From Isochrysis galbana (taxonomy: Eukaryota > Haptophyta > Isochrysidales > Isochrysidaceae): a stretch of DNA of 64,000 nucleotides. The notes below the pieces were generated by a model. The model ran no database searches. It worked only from the letters and a program-made list of their open reading frames with translations, and had not been told where the DNA came from. This document shows positions 51,164-61,553 of the stretch, piece by piece (position 1 is the stretch's first letter; the number at the start of each line of letters is the position of its first letter). Where the stretch lies: positions 2,879,079 to 2,943,078 of the forward strand of contig CM030936.1 of assembly GCA_018136815.1 (NCBI GenBank). The letters run 5' to 3'. Position numbers and translations under genes: made by a program.

Positions 51164-51565
51164 ATGGGCCGTTGGTGCAAGGCAAAGCTCATGCTCGTCG
51201 GCGACTACCCTGACGAGTACGACAAGATCCCAGAGACCAAATACATTGGAGACGAGGCGGCCGTCGCGTACCTCTGCATGGAATACATCACGGCGGTCGC
51301 GTACGATGAAACGAGTCCCATGGTGCAAGTGCGCCGGGCAGCTGGCAAACTCTGGATGCAGGACCAGAAGGCCGTCCTCTCACGCATCACGGACCTCGTC
51401 ACCCAGGATCAGCCAAGCGACCTGGTCGCCTGCCAGCAGAACGACATTGACAATACATTGACACCATCCACAGGATCGAGGACGAGGGACGAGGGACGAG
51501 GAGAAGGCGGAGAAAAAGACGAAGAAGAAGAAGATGAAGGCTGCTTAGCTGCAGGTGTTCCGTGA
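51164..51565 (+). CDS. Small hypothetical protein with acidic tail
   Basis: 133 residues from ATG 51164. The first 90 are protein-like (GRWCKAKLMLVGDYPDEYDK, YIGDEAAVAYLCMEYITAVA, VQVRRAAGKLWMQDQKAVLS). The tail is Arg/Gly/Glu-rich (EGGEKDEEEEDEG). No motif, signal or membrane helix. Unrecognised; could be an exon. Confidence 0.35.
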   Translation: MGRWCKAKLMLVGDYPDEYDKIPETKYIGDEAAVAYLCMEYITAVAYDETSPMVQVRRAAGKLWMQDQKAVLSRITDLVTQDQPSDLVACQQNDIDNTLTPSTGSRTRDEGRGEGGEKDEEEEDEGCLAAGVP

Positions 51566-51834
51566 CGGTCTGAAAGGCGTGTTCTGAAAGCGCGCGCGGC
51601 GCGATGTGTCCACCGTAGGATTAAAGTATGTTAATATTGTTGTATAAATGACTATGGACATTTGATGGCTCCATTTGAGTGATGTCCCATGATCCATGAT
51701 TGACGGAACGACACCTTGAGGGACCGTGATCGCGTCTAGCGCGATCTTCCCTTTTCTCATTACGTACTTGTCCGCTTCATCGCCTGCACTTCCTTCTCCC
51801 CTTCCCTTCTTCTCACTGCATCGCATCGGCGCCG

Positions 51835-52812
51835 ATGCGCGTCGGTGCGAGCCAGCCGATGATGAGCAGGAGGCTCGCCTCCCTAGTGTTACCCACTCTC
51901 ACTTGGCTGCCATTAGTTCCCACCGAACTGGCATTCGCAGCAGGAGAGGGCAGAGCGACCGCACAGACGGTTGGCATCTCCGATTCGACGTCTAGCGCAA
52001 TCCCGGGGCTTGTCTGGGGAGGCAATCGTCGATGCGACCCGACAGACATTGCATGTACACAGGGTGGGCGACTGACCGACGGTCTGTGGAAGCAGACGGC
52101 ACAGCCGTTACCGTCCAAGCCATACGAGACAAGCGAGCGCGTGATCTTAGAGCTGTCCCTGTCGGGCCAACCTGCCGGCTCTATCGAGGTGGGGCTGTGG
52201 CGAGACCAAGCGCCGGGCTCAGTGGATACATTTGTCAAGCTTGCACAGGGGCGGCTTGCTCCCTCTAGCGGAGACTCGCCCGCTTCTTTCGATCGCTCCT
52301 CTTTGATCCGGATCGCTAAAGACAAGGCCATCGTGTTGGGAGCATTACGGCAGGTGTTTGCGCAGCATAGCAAATCCAATCCTCAAAGCAGGGAGATGGC
52401 GTTTTCAACACTTCTGGTGCTGTTACATGCGCTGACTGTGATCGCTCGCCATGGGATTGATGATACCTTCCTGCTTGTAATTCAGGTTGGTGGACAAACA
52501 CAACTGGTACGTGGACAAACAAGACCAGTTATGATCCCCGTTGCACCGCCTCTCAACAAGGATTCTAATCTTGTGAGGCACGACGCAGCTGGACTGCTCT
52601 CTGTGCGGCGTGGGGGGGGCTCCTTCGCGTTCACCATCACGCCACGCCCTAATTTGGACCTCGATCGCGATGAGATTGTCATTGGGCAGGTGCTCACCTC
52701 CGAGGGCATGGAGCTACTCGAGAGGCTCAATGGTCTGGCAACAAACAACTACAATCGTGGATCGTTGGCAAGGGTCATTGTAGAGAGGGCACGTGTGCTC
52801 CCTCCAAACTAA
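51835..52812 (+). CDS. Cyclophilin-type peptidyl-prolyl isomerase, probably thylakoid lumen
   Basis: Protein-folding enzyme or assembly factor. Exons 51835-52353 and 52486-52812; the 132-nt intron is in-frame, so the locus reads as one ORF, but it has GTGTTT/TTCAG ends and interrupts ALRQ|VGGQTQL. Spliced length is 281 residues. The N terminus (MSRRLASLVLPTLTWLPL, PTELAFAAGE) fits a lumen-targeting signal with an AFA cleavage site. The domain includes SERVILELSLSGQPAGSIEV, LWRDQAPGSVDTFVKLAQGR, LLSVRRGGGSFAFTITPRPN and EIVIGQVLTSEGMELLERLN, as in divergent CYP37/38-like lumenal cyclophilins. The canonical FxxH catalytic stretch is not evident, so isomerase activity is uncertain. Confidence 0.72.
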   Translation: MRVGASQPMMSRRLASLVLPTLTWLPLVPTELAFAAGEGRATAQTVGISDSTSSAIPGLVWGGNRRCDPTDIACTQGGRLTDGLWKQTAQPLPSKPYETSERVILELSLSGQPAGSIEVGLWRDQAPGSVDTFVKLAQGRLAPSSGDSPASFDRSSLIRIAKDKAIVLGALRQVFAQHSKSNPQSREMAFSTLLVLLHALTVIARHGIDDTFLLVIQVGGQTQLVRGQTRPVMIPVAPPLNKDSNLVRHDAAGLLSVRRGGGSFAFTITPRPNLDLDRDEIVIGQVLTSEGMELLERLNGLATNNYNRGSLARVIVERARVLPPN

Positions 52813-54409
52813 CGTTTTGGTTGGCTTGAAGGTGTACACGTTGCGACGAGCTGTGCTAAAGCGCCCTAGAGCTCTATTCAAAAGCAGAAAACAAGAATAG
52901 GCCTCGATGCTTTTTTAGCTTCGAGCTGATCGACGTTCTTTTAATGGCTCAGTCGCTCAATGATTCAGAAAAGCACTCTTTGGAGGAGGGAGAGTAACTT
53001 GGAAGCTTGGAGGGATGCAAGTCGACACAATCAATCATTAGATGGATCCGTCCTATGTGTGATTTATCCTGGGTGTGGTGGCAGGGGCTAGGATCTACAA
53101 GAAGGGGGGGGGGGGGGGTGAGGTTCGGCCATACGAGCGACGCTGTGCGTGGTCTGCTATCGTAGGGCGGTCATGCACAAAAAAGAAACTCATTTTGACC
53201 ATAGAGGGTCTTTGAGACAATCAAGGGGGGAGGATACGCATTGGTAGAGGTGGGGACGGGAAAAATCGACTTTTCACAATTGCACCCAAAAGTCGATGTG
53301 AATGCATGGAGAGGTGTCTCATGCTATTATGATAAGAGATAAGAGCTTGTGCAAAGTTTCAGAAGCCAATTGTTGCTCATGATGGCGAGTACGAGAGCAA
53401 ACAATGCGGTGTTTTTTTGGCGGTGGCCAGGGAGTTTTTTTTAGTAGATTTTGGCGCGTTGGAACCACAATGAAGCCCTTCCTTCCGACAGCTGACATGC
53501 CCACGCGCCCACGCGCCCACTCAGATAGCAGATAGCCACCCGGTCACTCACTAGGGGCCACTATGGAGGTGCGGAGGGCACCGGCAACAATGGGAGATTG
53601 AAGAGCTAAGCAAGCTCCGTAAGGGTTCCGGTAGGATGGATCAGCAAAAAAAATTGTGGGTTCTCCGGCGAAATTTTCAAAAAATTACCGAGTTTCGGGC
53701 CCTCGAAGGCGGAGCTCGAAATACAGCCGGCCCCCTCCGGTATATTTTCAGTGAGTCCCTTCATGCGAGGCACAAACATCGAATGACGAGGAAATTTGTG
53801 ACGCCAACTCCCTGGGTCCACAAGGCCTGGTTCTATGCACACTGGACCATAAATAAGCCATATTCGTATTTTTATTTTTGGACTTCAATGTGCACAAAAG
53901 ACAAAAGTCAAAAGTATCACAAAACTCAAGACGCTCACGTGAACCGCTAGTCACCGAGGTCTAGAGCGGCTAACTTGGCACCGCTACCGGGCGGGTGGCA
54001 TGGACTTCTTTGTTCATCCACTTCAACTAGTGACAGCGCATAACGTCAAATCAAGATATGCTGCCCTAATGGCCGAACCAATTGCCCACTCTCTCTACCC
54101 TCGCGCACCTTGTACCTTGTCAACAGCGTGTGAGTTTTTCCAGTAAACAAGTGGTCAACCGTGCAAACAAAGGCACCACCGCCAAAGCCAAGTGTTGCCA
54201 CCAAGTTGACCACCTCATCCCCCAAGGGGTGCCACCCATTTGCGTGACCACCTACCTCCTAGGTGGTGCCATGTGACCACCTGGGTTCCCAAGCGGTGCC
54301 CCCCCCGCTCCCCCCCCCCCCCCCCGCTCCCGCCTTTACTTACTACCCCTCCTCTCCCGCCCTTTCTTACCCCCCCCTCTCCCGCCCTCCCCTCCCACAA
54401 ACGCTAGGC
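52813..54409. other. Intergenic, no gene seen
   Basis: A G13 tract at about 53105-53118; a GGGAAAAATCGACTTTTCA motif at about 53258 that also occurs near 1717; C-rich tracts at 54299-54325. A 104-codon ORF at 53636-53950 lacks motifs. Confidence 0.4.
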
Positions 54410-54582
54410 CCAAAGTAGTGTACGTGGGCCGACCGACCCCCCAAAACCGAAGAAAAAGGAACGAGGGGGGAGCGGGCGGGGGAGTAGAGGTAGGGGTATA
54501 GGCGATGGCGTCGGGAACGCGAGAGAGTGTGTGTCATTAGTAGTAGTAGCTTCGCGGACACCTTCAAGAATGTTTTTTTTTA
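54410..54582 (+). repeat. R1 repeat copy
   Basis: CCCAAAACCGAAGAAAAAGGAACGAGG, GGGGTATAGGCGATGGCGTC and the end GGACACCTTCAAGAATG plus a T-run match the other R1 copies. Confidence 0.6.
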
Positions 54583-54779
54583 CCCCCCCTCTCCCCTCTC
54601 CCGCCCTTTATTTACTCTTACTACACTACCCTCTCCCCTCTCCCTCTCCCGCCTCCCGCCCTAACTACTTACTACCCCCCCACCCCCCGCCCTTCTCCCA
54701 GGTAGGTAGGAGCCCCCCTTCCCCTAAGTTAGGATATGGATATGGGGGATGGGGTGACGGGGGTGATGGAGGGGGGAGG

Positions 54780-54916
54780 GGCTGCAAGAGCCCCCAAATT
54801 TTGCGAGGGCGCTGCAGGAGCCCCCAAATTTTGCGAAATTTTGCCCCGAAATCTGTGCTAGTAAACCCACCCCCAAATTTTGAAAAAATTCCGAAATCCT
54901 GACCTGGGCCTAGCCC
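54780..54916 (+). repeat. Short tandem AGCCCCCAAATTTTGCGA units
   Basis: Units at about 54789-54808, 54821-54840 and 54872-54890, ending in CTGACCTGGGCCTAGCCC. A relative lies at 37240-37355 with AAACTTG in place of AAATTTTG. This is a dispersed repeat, not a gene. Confidence 0.5.
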
Positions 54917-55026
54917 ACCCCGGAGGGTGTCCGCGATGGAGAGAGGGGGGCGCAAGGCCCCCATTGACCCCCACTTATAAAAGTAGGTTGTCCCCGGTCC
55001 CCGGACCATTTAGTCCGAACACCAGC

Positions 55027-55804
55027 AACTAAGTTTATACTTGGTTCGCCCATGGGGGGGCACGAGCCCCCCCCTCTCTTCACTCCTCCCCTGCCATGGG
55101 GGAGGAACCACCCATCCTCCTGGCATGCCTGATGGCTTATGGCTTGCCAGGAGCAGACAGCCCTACTGACCCACTCTCCACTCTCTCCCTGGCAGGCTCG
55201 CCTGCCTCGCGCGTCCTGGCCAGTCGTGGCCAGCCCATCGCTCCAACCCCCCCTCCCCCCCTGTCGACAAGCAGACAGGTGCAGCGTGGGGGCCCCAGAG
55301 GCTCGGGAGCGCCAGCGAGGGAGAGGCAGGGGAGGCCAGGGCCCAGCCCCAGCCTCCTCTGCCCCCTGAGCTGGCCTCCAGGGGCCTCCAGGGGCCGCCA
55401 GAGGGCAGCTGCAGGCCTGCCGCAGGCGCGCCATCGCGCGTGCCGCAGGAGAGGGTGGAAGAGAGCGCGGAGAAGGGGGTGGGCGGAGCGAGAGCTCCGC
55501 CCACCGAAAAATCGGTAAGGGGCTCGCGCCTGTTTACAGGATAAGTCGAGACAGAGTTCGCCGCCAGCCCGGGAGACGTAGGAGGAAGGGGGGAACGGAT
55601 CACCGGGGGAGGCGCGGGCCACCGGACCATATCTAAGCCCTTCATTCACCCCTATGCCCCCCTAGTAGTGTACGGGGGGAACCGCCTGATGGCGGGGGGA
55701 GAAGGGCCAGGGGAATGGGGGTGTAGAGAGTATGCTACGTGCTACTTGTAGTGGGTAGTGGTTCCATTCGCCGCGAGTGCGGTAAGAATATTACTACTAA
55801 ATAC
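55027..55804 (+). mobile_element. R2 retroposon, full-length copy with 18-bp target-site duplication
   Basis: 778 bp between exact direct repeats TTTAGTCCGAACACCAGC at 55009-55026 and 55805-55822. It starts AACTAAGTTTATACTTGGTT and ends AGTGCGGTAAGAATATTACT, ACTAAATAC. It matches 47999-48881 throughout apart from that copy's internal duplication and a different last 30 bp or so. No coding capacity is recognised. Confidence 0.8.
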
Positions 55805-55822
55805 TTTAGTCCGAACACCAGC

Positions 55823-56188
55823 GACAAGGGGGGGGCTGACCGCCGCCGTGCTCTCGCTGGAGCGCGGCGAAGGTCGGCCTGTAAGGCGGGTCGGTCGCCA
55901 TCGCTCTGCCTCGGATTCGGATTAGAGCGGGGAGAGATGAGGGGAAATCTTCCCCCGGTCCCACGATAAAAAAATTTGAGCCTCCGGATCAACAAGAGTT
56001 TTTTTCCCCAGCTCCCCCCACCTCTAGCATTGTAGGCAAGTAGGGTACGAGAGCGGTATGAGAGGGTCACGCCCTTGCTTATCCCCTTGCACAACTATTT
56101 TTGGCCGCCTTTGTGATGTCTGTGAAAGAGAAGGTATGTGCATGTGAATCCATGTGAATGAGGAAGGATGAGGCCTAACTGCACAGCG
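55823..56188. other. Intergenic, 3' flank of the methyltransferase gene
   Basis: A segment at 55835-55915 resembles 5638-5700 (CGCCGCC..CTC..GGAG.GCGGCGAAGGTC.GCCTGT), so a repeat fragment is present. No gene. Confidence 0.4.
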
Positions 56189-57667
56189 TTATCTGCGCAA
56201 ATGGCCCCACTGCCGAAGGACCTCAAACACGACGACCGATGCGGCAGAGGCAACGTTGAGTGAATTTTTGGTACCGAGAGTCGGAATTTCAATAATGTCA
56301 TCGCACTGTTCGAGGACGGAAGTGTCAACGCCTACCTCTTCATTGCCCAGAATGAGCGCCACGCCTTTGGATGGGTAATTAGCAGCCACATAGTTCTCGG
56401 AGCGCTCTGTGGTCTCCATCGCTGCAATGTGCTCGATGCCTTCAGAACGAAGGACGGCCAAGGCCGCCAACGTCGACCCAAAGTGTCTCGATGGCACTGC
56501 AGTGATGGCGCCGAAGCCTGTCTTCTCTAATTTCGGGTGTGGTGGGTGTGGTGTGAAACCACAAGTTACGACCTCCGCGAGGCACGCCGTGTCCGCAGTG
56601 CGGAAGATGGAACCGACATTGTATGCGGATCGAACATTATCTAGAATCAGTGTCACCGGTACTCGGACATCATTGCTTCCATCGATACCAGAGGGCCGCT
56701 CAACCACATCAGTGTTACGGAACCAGACCGCCGACGCTACGCGCTCTGCCTTGAGCAGATGTATCACATGGTGCGCAGCACGTTGTGCTCTCGCCATGAG
56801 AGCTTGGCCAGATTCAACGTGTAGTCTCTCAGCGCCATCCCGGTCCTCGGCCGTTGCCACGAGACCGTTCGCATCCCCAGAATTTCTCGTTGCACGAGGC
56901 ACAGCACCGGCTCGACCACGAGTTTTCTTAGGCCTCTCCAGCGGCGGTGGGTCTGCTCGTACAAAGGCTTCGTACACATTCTTTGCAGGTGACCGACCAC
57001 CGAGCTGATCTATCGCTTCAAGCAGAGCGATCTCGTCCGGAGCTAGACCGCTCTCTGCTAGGCAAGCGTGAATCGCCGCTCGTGCGCGTTGAGAATGAGC
57101 GGATAGAGAGCCTGCAGACAGCGCGAGCTCTGATGCCAGCTCAACCTCGAGCGAAAGCTCACACGTAGTGGTAGATTTGAGATTGTCCTGACGGACTACA
57201 AGCACGCATACATCTGCTGGTAACAGCAACTCTCCTCGTTCTAAGGCCAGAGCGAGCCGGCGCTGTGTGCTAGCACCGGGAGCAATCGCGTTCACGCTCC
57301 CAAACGAGAGAAGCCGTGGGTCGAGTAGCGCGACGCCCATCTTTTCTTCCCCACCTGTTTCCAGGTGAGCAACAGCGCTCGGAAATGCTGGGAGCACATC
57401 TGCGATCAAGCGCGTGGCATCTAGCCACTCCTGGTGGGCGGCAAAGCTCAGACTAAGCGTGCGCTGCAGTGCAACTCCCGGACGCGAGAGCGCGGCGACC
57501 GCCAGGCTCAGAGCGGAGGTCGCTGCGAGCATATGCGGCGTCGTGACGTCGGCTGACGCGTCCGACCGAACCGGCGACGAGGCGATCCAGAGGCATCGCA
57601 CGAACTTTCTAGAGTACAGCATCACAGGAATATTGGAAAACATCACGGGAATTGAGAACGGCTCCAT
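56189..57667 (-). CDS. SpoU/TrmH-family RNA 2'-O-methyltransferase
   Basis: Methylates a ribose in tRNA or rRNA using S-adenosylmethionine. The C-terminal about 170 residues carry the three SPOUT-knot motifs in order: LILDNVRSAYNVGSIFRTAD (motif 1 with the Asn and catalytic Arg), ALILGNEEVGVDTSVLEQCD (motif 2) and IEIPTLGTKNSLNVASAASV (motif 3), ending VVFEVLRQWGHLRR. The N-terminal about 300 residues are unusual: an Ala/Leu-rich helical region, AADVCVLVVRQDNL-like sequence and a basic linker (RPKKTRGRAGAVPRATRNSG). A start at 57527 (MLAATSALSLAVAALSRPG) would give an organelle-like leader and is an alternative to 57667. Single exon. A 141-bp tandem duplication lies just upstream. Confidence 0.88.
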   Translation of the reverse strand: MEPFSIPVMFSNIPVMLYSRKFVRCLWIASSPVRSDASADVTTPHMLAATSALSLAVAALSRPGVALQRTLSLSFAAHQEWLDATRLIADVLPAFPSAVAHLETGGEEKMGVALLDPRLLSFGSVNAIAPGASTQRRLALALERGELLLPADVCVLVVRQDNLKSTTTCELSLEVELASELALSAGSLSAHSQRARAAIHACLAESGLAPDEIALLEAIDQLGGRSPAKNVYEAFVRADPPPLERPKKTRGRAGAVPRATRNSGDANGLVATAEDRDGAERLHVESGQALMARAQRAAHHVIHLLKAERVASAVWFRNTDVVERPSGIDGSNDVRVPVTLILDNVRSAYNVGSIFRTADTACLAEVVTCGFTPHPPHPKLEKTGFGAITAVPSRHFGSTLAALAVLRSEGIEHIAAMETTERSENYVAANYPSKGVALILGNEEVGVDTSVLEQCDDIIEIPTLGTKNSLNVASAASVVVFEVLRQWGHLRR

Positions 57668-57710
57668 CTACTAGCTCGTCGCCCCTTACGTTAAGGTGGC
57701 ACGGCCACGG

Positions 57711-57992
57711 AGGGGGGGGCGCGCGCGCGCGGCGGCAGTCTCGCTCCTCCAGCTGTCACAGGGCCTGACGGCTGTGCTGGGCGCTCGGATGCGCTGAGCG
57801 TCCGATTGAGGGACCACGTGGTATGTGGCCCCTGCCCGAGCACGCGCACAGAGGGGGGGGCGCGCGCGCGCGGCGGCAGTCTCGCTCCTCCAGCTGTCAC
57901 AGGGCCTGACGGCTGTGCTGGGCGCTCGGATGCGCTGAGCGTCCGATTGAGGGACCACGTGGTATGTGGCCCCTGCCCGAGCACGCGCACAG
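57711..57992. repeat. Two tandem 141-bp units upstream of the methyltransferase
   Basis: 57711-57851 and 57852-57992 appear identical: AGGGGGGGGCGCGCGCGCGC..CTGTCACAGGGCCTGACGGC..GAGGGACCACGTGGTATGTGG..GAGCACGCGCACAG. Each holds a CACGTG E-box core and a (CG)n tract. Located 44 bp beyond the methyltransferase start codon, it probably overlaps its promoter. Confidence 0.88.
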
Positions 57993-58048
57993 TCCACCCT
58001 CGTGCCACCACACCGAGCTAGGGTGGGGTCGGGGAAGCGCGCTGCAGA

Positions 58049-58371
58049 TGGGCTGCGTGAGACGCTCGGCAGGGTACGAGGTTGAATCGGGCGCGGCGAG
58101 AGCGGAAGGGGTGGTGAGGCTGTTCGAGGCAGATCATGCGGCGCCACTTTTGCCCGGGGAGCGACCGCCTGAACGCTCCACGAAGGCCCGTGTGAGCATT
58201 GACGTCTTTGGCTTGGACGTCTCCACAGTCAGACCTCGCCTTGCTTATCACAGGCGGATGGTTGCTGGCGGCAAGTATGTGCGTCGTGCGGCTTCCAGAA
58301 GGTATCTCATACATGTGGGAAGCCGGTCCGGGGCGGCTCACAGCCATGGTGGCACCTATTCCTTCGCGTGA
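58049..58371 (+). CDS. Hypothetical small protein (low support)
   Basis: About 107 codons from MGCVRRSAGYEVESGAARAE, with DVFGLDVSTVRPRLAYHRRM and KYVRRAASRRYLIHVGSRSG. The minus strand is equally open (58018-58347). No motif on either strand; the MGC start could be acylated. Coding strand uncertain. Confidence 0.22.
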
Positions 58372-58737
58372 GACCTGAACGGCGGGGGTGGTTTGATGTC
58401 AATCTCCTGGTGTGGGAGTGGCCGTGAGAAAAATGAAATTGTGCGTTGTGAGTGTCGAATCTTGCAAGCATTGAGGTGTGGGAGCCTCATATGCCAAATG
58501 TGCTAGGGGCAGGTGCAAGAGCTACACCTTAATTGATCCATGGTTTCGAGTTGTAGGAGTCTGAAGCCGGCACGGCGTGTTGCTGGTAAAGACTTACATT
58601 TTATTTTTGGGCCGCGCCCAGCACGGAAAATCATTATCAAGATGATTGAATTAATGGCTGACATCGGTATTGCCGGCCAGCTACCTTGGCATTGCAGGAT
58701 TCACCCGAGTTACAAGACTTGAATGTGTCACCACACG

Positions 58738-59425
58738 TCACAATTTAGTAGCACGGTCACATATCGCACTCCTCGCAATAGCGCAACAGCTGAGCTCCGA
58801 GAGTACCTCAGACTCCGGGTCGGAATTCACACCTTGACCGGCAGAACACGACGCATCAGACGATGTGCCACACCTGCTTGACACCTCACTGCAGGAAGGC
58901 AACTGAGCACCCGTCCTGCTGCATTTCAATGAGGGCCTCCCACCATGGCAGGCATCCGTGCACGACACCCCGGCCACACGACAAGCACACGCCATCGTTG
59001 CACACTTGACCAATGCACAATGCAGAACATTTACAAGCTCCAGGTGATCCTTTAACCGAAGCTGCTTCGGGAGGTTTGTAGTCGTAATTGCTGCCGCGTG
59101 ACGCCTGTGACTCTGCCTGCCGGCGCATCTTGAGCAAGCGCCTCTTGAGAGCCCGTTCACGATAGTACGCAGCGGTGCGCCTCGTGAGACTCTTCTCGAC
59201 TCGCTCGTTGAGTTGCGACTGCCAGACTGAGCGCTGATACGGCGACACCGTCATTGCCATTCGTTGGAGAACGCGAGCCTGGAAGCAGCCAAATGCTAGC
59301 AGTCGCGCATCAGGCGCCCAACCCCTCTCCTCAAGCTTGGATTGGATGCAACCCAACACCACGCTATTGCAGTGCGCGATGGCAAGGTCAGTTGTGCAAC
59401 GGTACAACGTGTCACGCATCACCAC
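58738..59425 (-). CDS. Hypothetical basic, Cys-rich protein
   Basis: The frame from 59425 gives a helical region (PDARLLAFGCFQARVLQRMA, SVWQSQLNERVEKSLTRRTA, AYYRERALKRRLLKMRRQAE), then a Cys-rich end (CKCSALCIGQVCNDGVCLSC). A second overlapping frame (to 58738) has KDHLELVNVLHCALVKCATM and ACACRVAGVSCTDACHGGRP, whose C-C-R..C..C..C spacing recalls Cys-rich tails in eukaryotic transposon proteins. I cannot tell which frame is right after about 59050; a frame break is possible. Confidence 0.35.
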
Positions 59426-60820
59426 GCCTTTGGGCCTGTAGCGTAGGCAAATGCTCCCGACGCGCTCGGAAGCATTCTGCGTCGCGGCTCCTAGTGGGCG
59501 CGGGCCGAGACTCGCACTCCCACGCCCAGCATGGGCCTGCCCTCGAGCTGACTCCCCCCCCTCCCACTACGGCTTGCGGCAGCCGCTCGACGCATGCGTC
59601 GTTGGGTAGGTTGGACAAGAGGGAAGTGGTCACGACCGACGGGCCAGCTCCGGTGTCAGCTAGGGTGCTGTTGACCGTGCTCGTTGACTCGGGGTATAGA
59701 CTCGGGAACTCGGGGGGACTCGCTTGGGAACACGGTGGGGTTGATACAAAAAGCTCGAGGTCAAAGAGCCACACAAACTAAACCAAACGGGGCGAAAACT
59801 AACCACACCTGGACGGACGACCAGGCGTCGGCACCAGGGCAACTCAGCAACGCGCAGACATGCGACAGAGGGGAGGCCGACACAACGAGGGCAGATCTCG
59901 TTGGGGAGATATGACCGATAGATGAGAGAAGACAACAGACGGTCATATGGAACATTTGATGACATCAAGAGAAGGTAAGAGAAGAGGGCCGGAGGCGACG
60001 GACGGCACGCCGAGGGAAAGAACCTGCCGTGGGGGGGGGGCGAGGGACCGAGGGCAAGGCGGGGCAGCGTGGGAGGGCGCGAGGCCAATCTCGGAGCGAG
60101 ATCGCGTCCTTTCCCTCGCGGAGCGCGGAGAGACCCCCCACGAGATATCTTGAGACCGGAGAATGTTTTGGACGAATCTTCCAGCCGTCGGCCGAGGAGA
60201 GGCGGACGGAGAGAGAGAGAGAGAGTCTCGCAGAGCGACTGCAGAACGAGAAGTCGAAGTCATGCCGGTTTATTAACTTAAACGAGCCAACAATTATAGT
60301 AACAGCAAAAACAAAAATTCGAATCGCAAATTTCGAGACCAAAATATGCAAACCTGGACTTGAGACCATGGGGAATCCGAATCTGTGTGTCTTGTGCGTC
60401 AGCGGCAACACGGGGAACTGTTCAATTGTAATTGTGAGCGCGTACCTTACACGAATATTCATGCCTACAGCCTTCAGATGGGCAGGAATACAACACCCGG
60501 TGGGTCGCCCGACGTAGGTCGGACCGCCCCACTGGGTTTTCCCCCATTGTAACTTGTGGGGAGTTATAATGGGAGCCGGGGGTTTGCGAGGGGGGAGATT
60601 TGTAGGGATGCATATGTGTATGTGTCTGTATCATCACTCCAAGGCGTGCGGGCAAGTGCGCTGAGGGGTGTCGTGATAGTACCGGGCTAAGGTGTCGTTC
60701 CGTCAATTGTGGGACATCAGTCGAATTGAGCAATCAAATGTCCACAGTAATTTAAAATTAAATAACACTGCGTGGGGATAACAACTACATGCAGTTTACT
60801 GAATAGTATCAACTGAGCAC
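59426..60820. other. Intergenic; contains second R4 repeat copy
   Basis: 60300-60510 is the R4 relative of 13490-13690. Around 60530-60600 is a further shared segment (TAATGGGAGCCGGGGG.TTGCGAGGGGG.AG) also seen at 31580-31625. Large minus-strand ORFs are Ser/Pro/Arg-rich with no motifs. Confidence 0.4.
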
Positions 60821-61241
60821 CATTGTGCACGCCGTGCGCATTGGGCACGGCGCGGTGCCCCCCCCCCCCCTCGCGGAGACGCCGTGCGTGCGCATCCCGA
60901 TTTTTTCCCTCTGCGTGCCGCCTAATGCGCACAATTACGTAAATGTGCAATATAAGAGATGTTTCGTTCAGCACGTGTGATGGCTTGCAATCACAATGTG
61001 CACGCCGCGCATAGGCACGGCGCGATGTGCATCGGCCCCCCCGCGGAGACGCCGTGCGTGCGCATGTCGACTTTTTCCCTGCGTGCCGCCTAAGGCGCAC
61101 AATTACGTAAACGTGCAATATAAGAGATGTTTCGTTACGCAGCACGTGTGATGACTTGCAATCACAATGTGCACGCCGTGCATGGGCACGGCGCGATGTG
61201 CATCGGCCCCCCCCCGCGGGGGCGCCGTGCGTGCGCATAGC
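60821..61241. repeat. R5: 2.5 tandem copies of a 171-bp unit
   Basis: Units at 60821-60991, 60992-61162 and 61163-61241 (partial). The shared core is GTGCACGCCG.GC.T..GCACGGCGCG, CGGAGACGCCGTGCGTGCGC, GCACAATTACGTAAA.GTGCA and ATATAAGAGATGTTTCGTT. A dispersed copy is at 46083-46260. It contains a TATAAG-like motif in each unit. Confidence 0.82.
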
Positions 61242-61553
61242 AACTTCCAGGAAGGTGCACGCCGTGCGTTCACTCTTTCCGCGGGGGAACTCTGGGCGCG
61301 GAGGGCGGGTGGGAACCCTGGGGCACCCCCTGGGACCGGGGGGATTATTACAGTATACGGCGATAACACTAACGTAAACAACTGGGCCGTCTCGCCCATC
61401 TCTCCCCCTCCCGCCCCCCCCCCCCTTCCCCCTCCCTCCCTTCGCCTCTCACCGACTCACCGACCTACCAGAGAGAGAAGGCTCCTACTGCCTGCCTCCC
61501 TCCTCCCTCCTCGCTCACCCTCCAGCTCTCTCCTCGCCCTCGTCTTCCTCACG

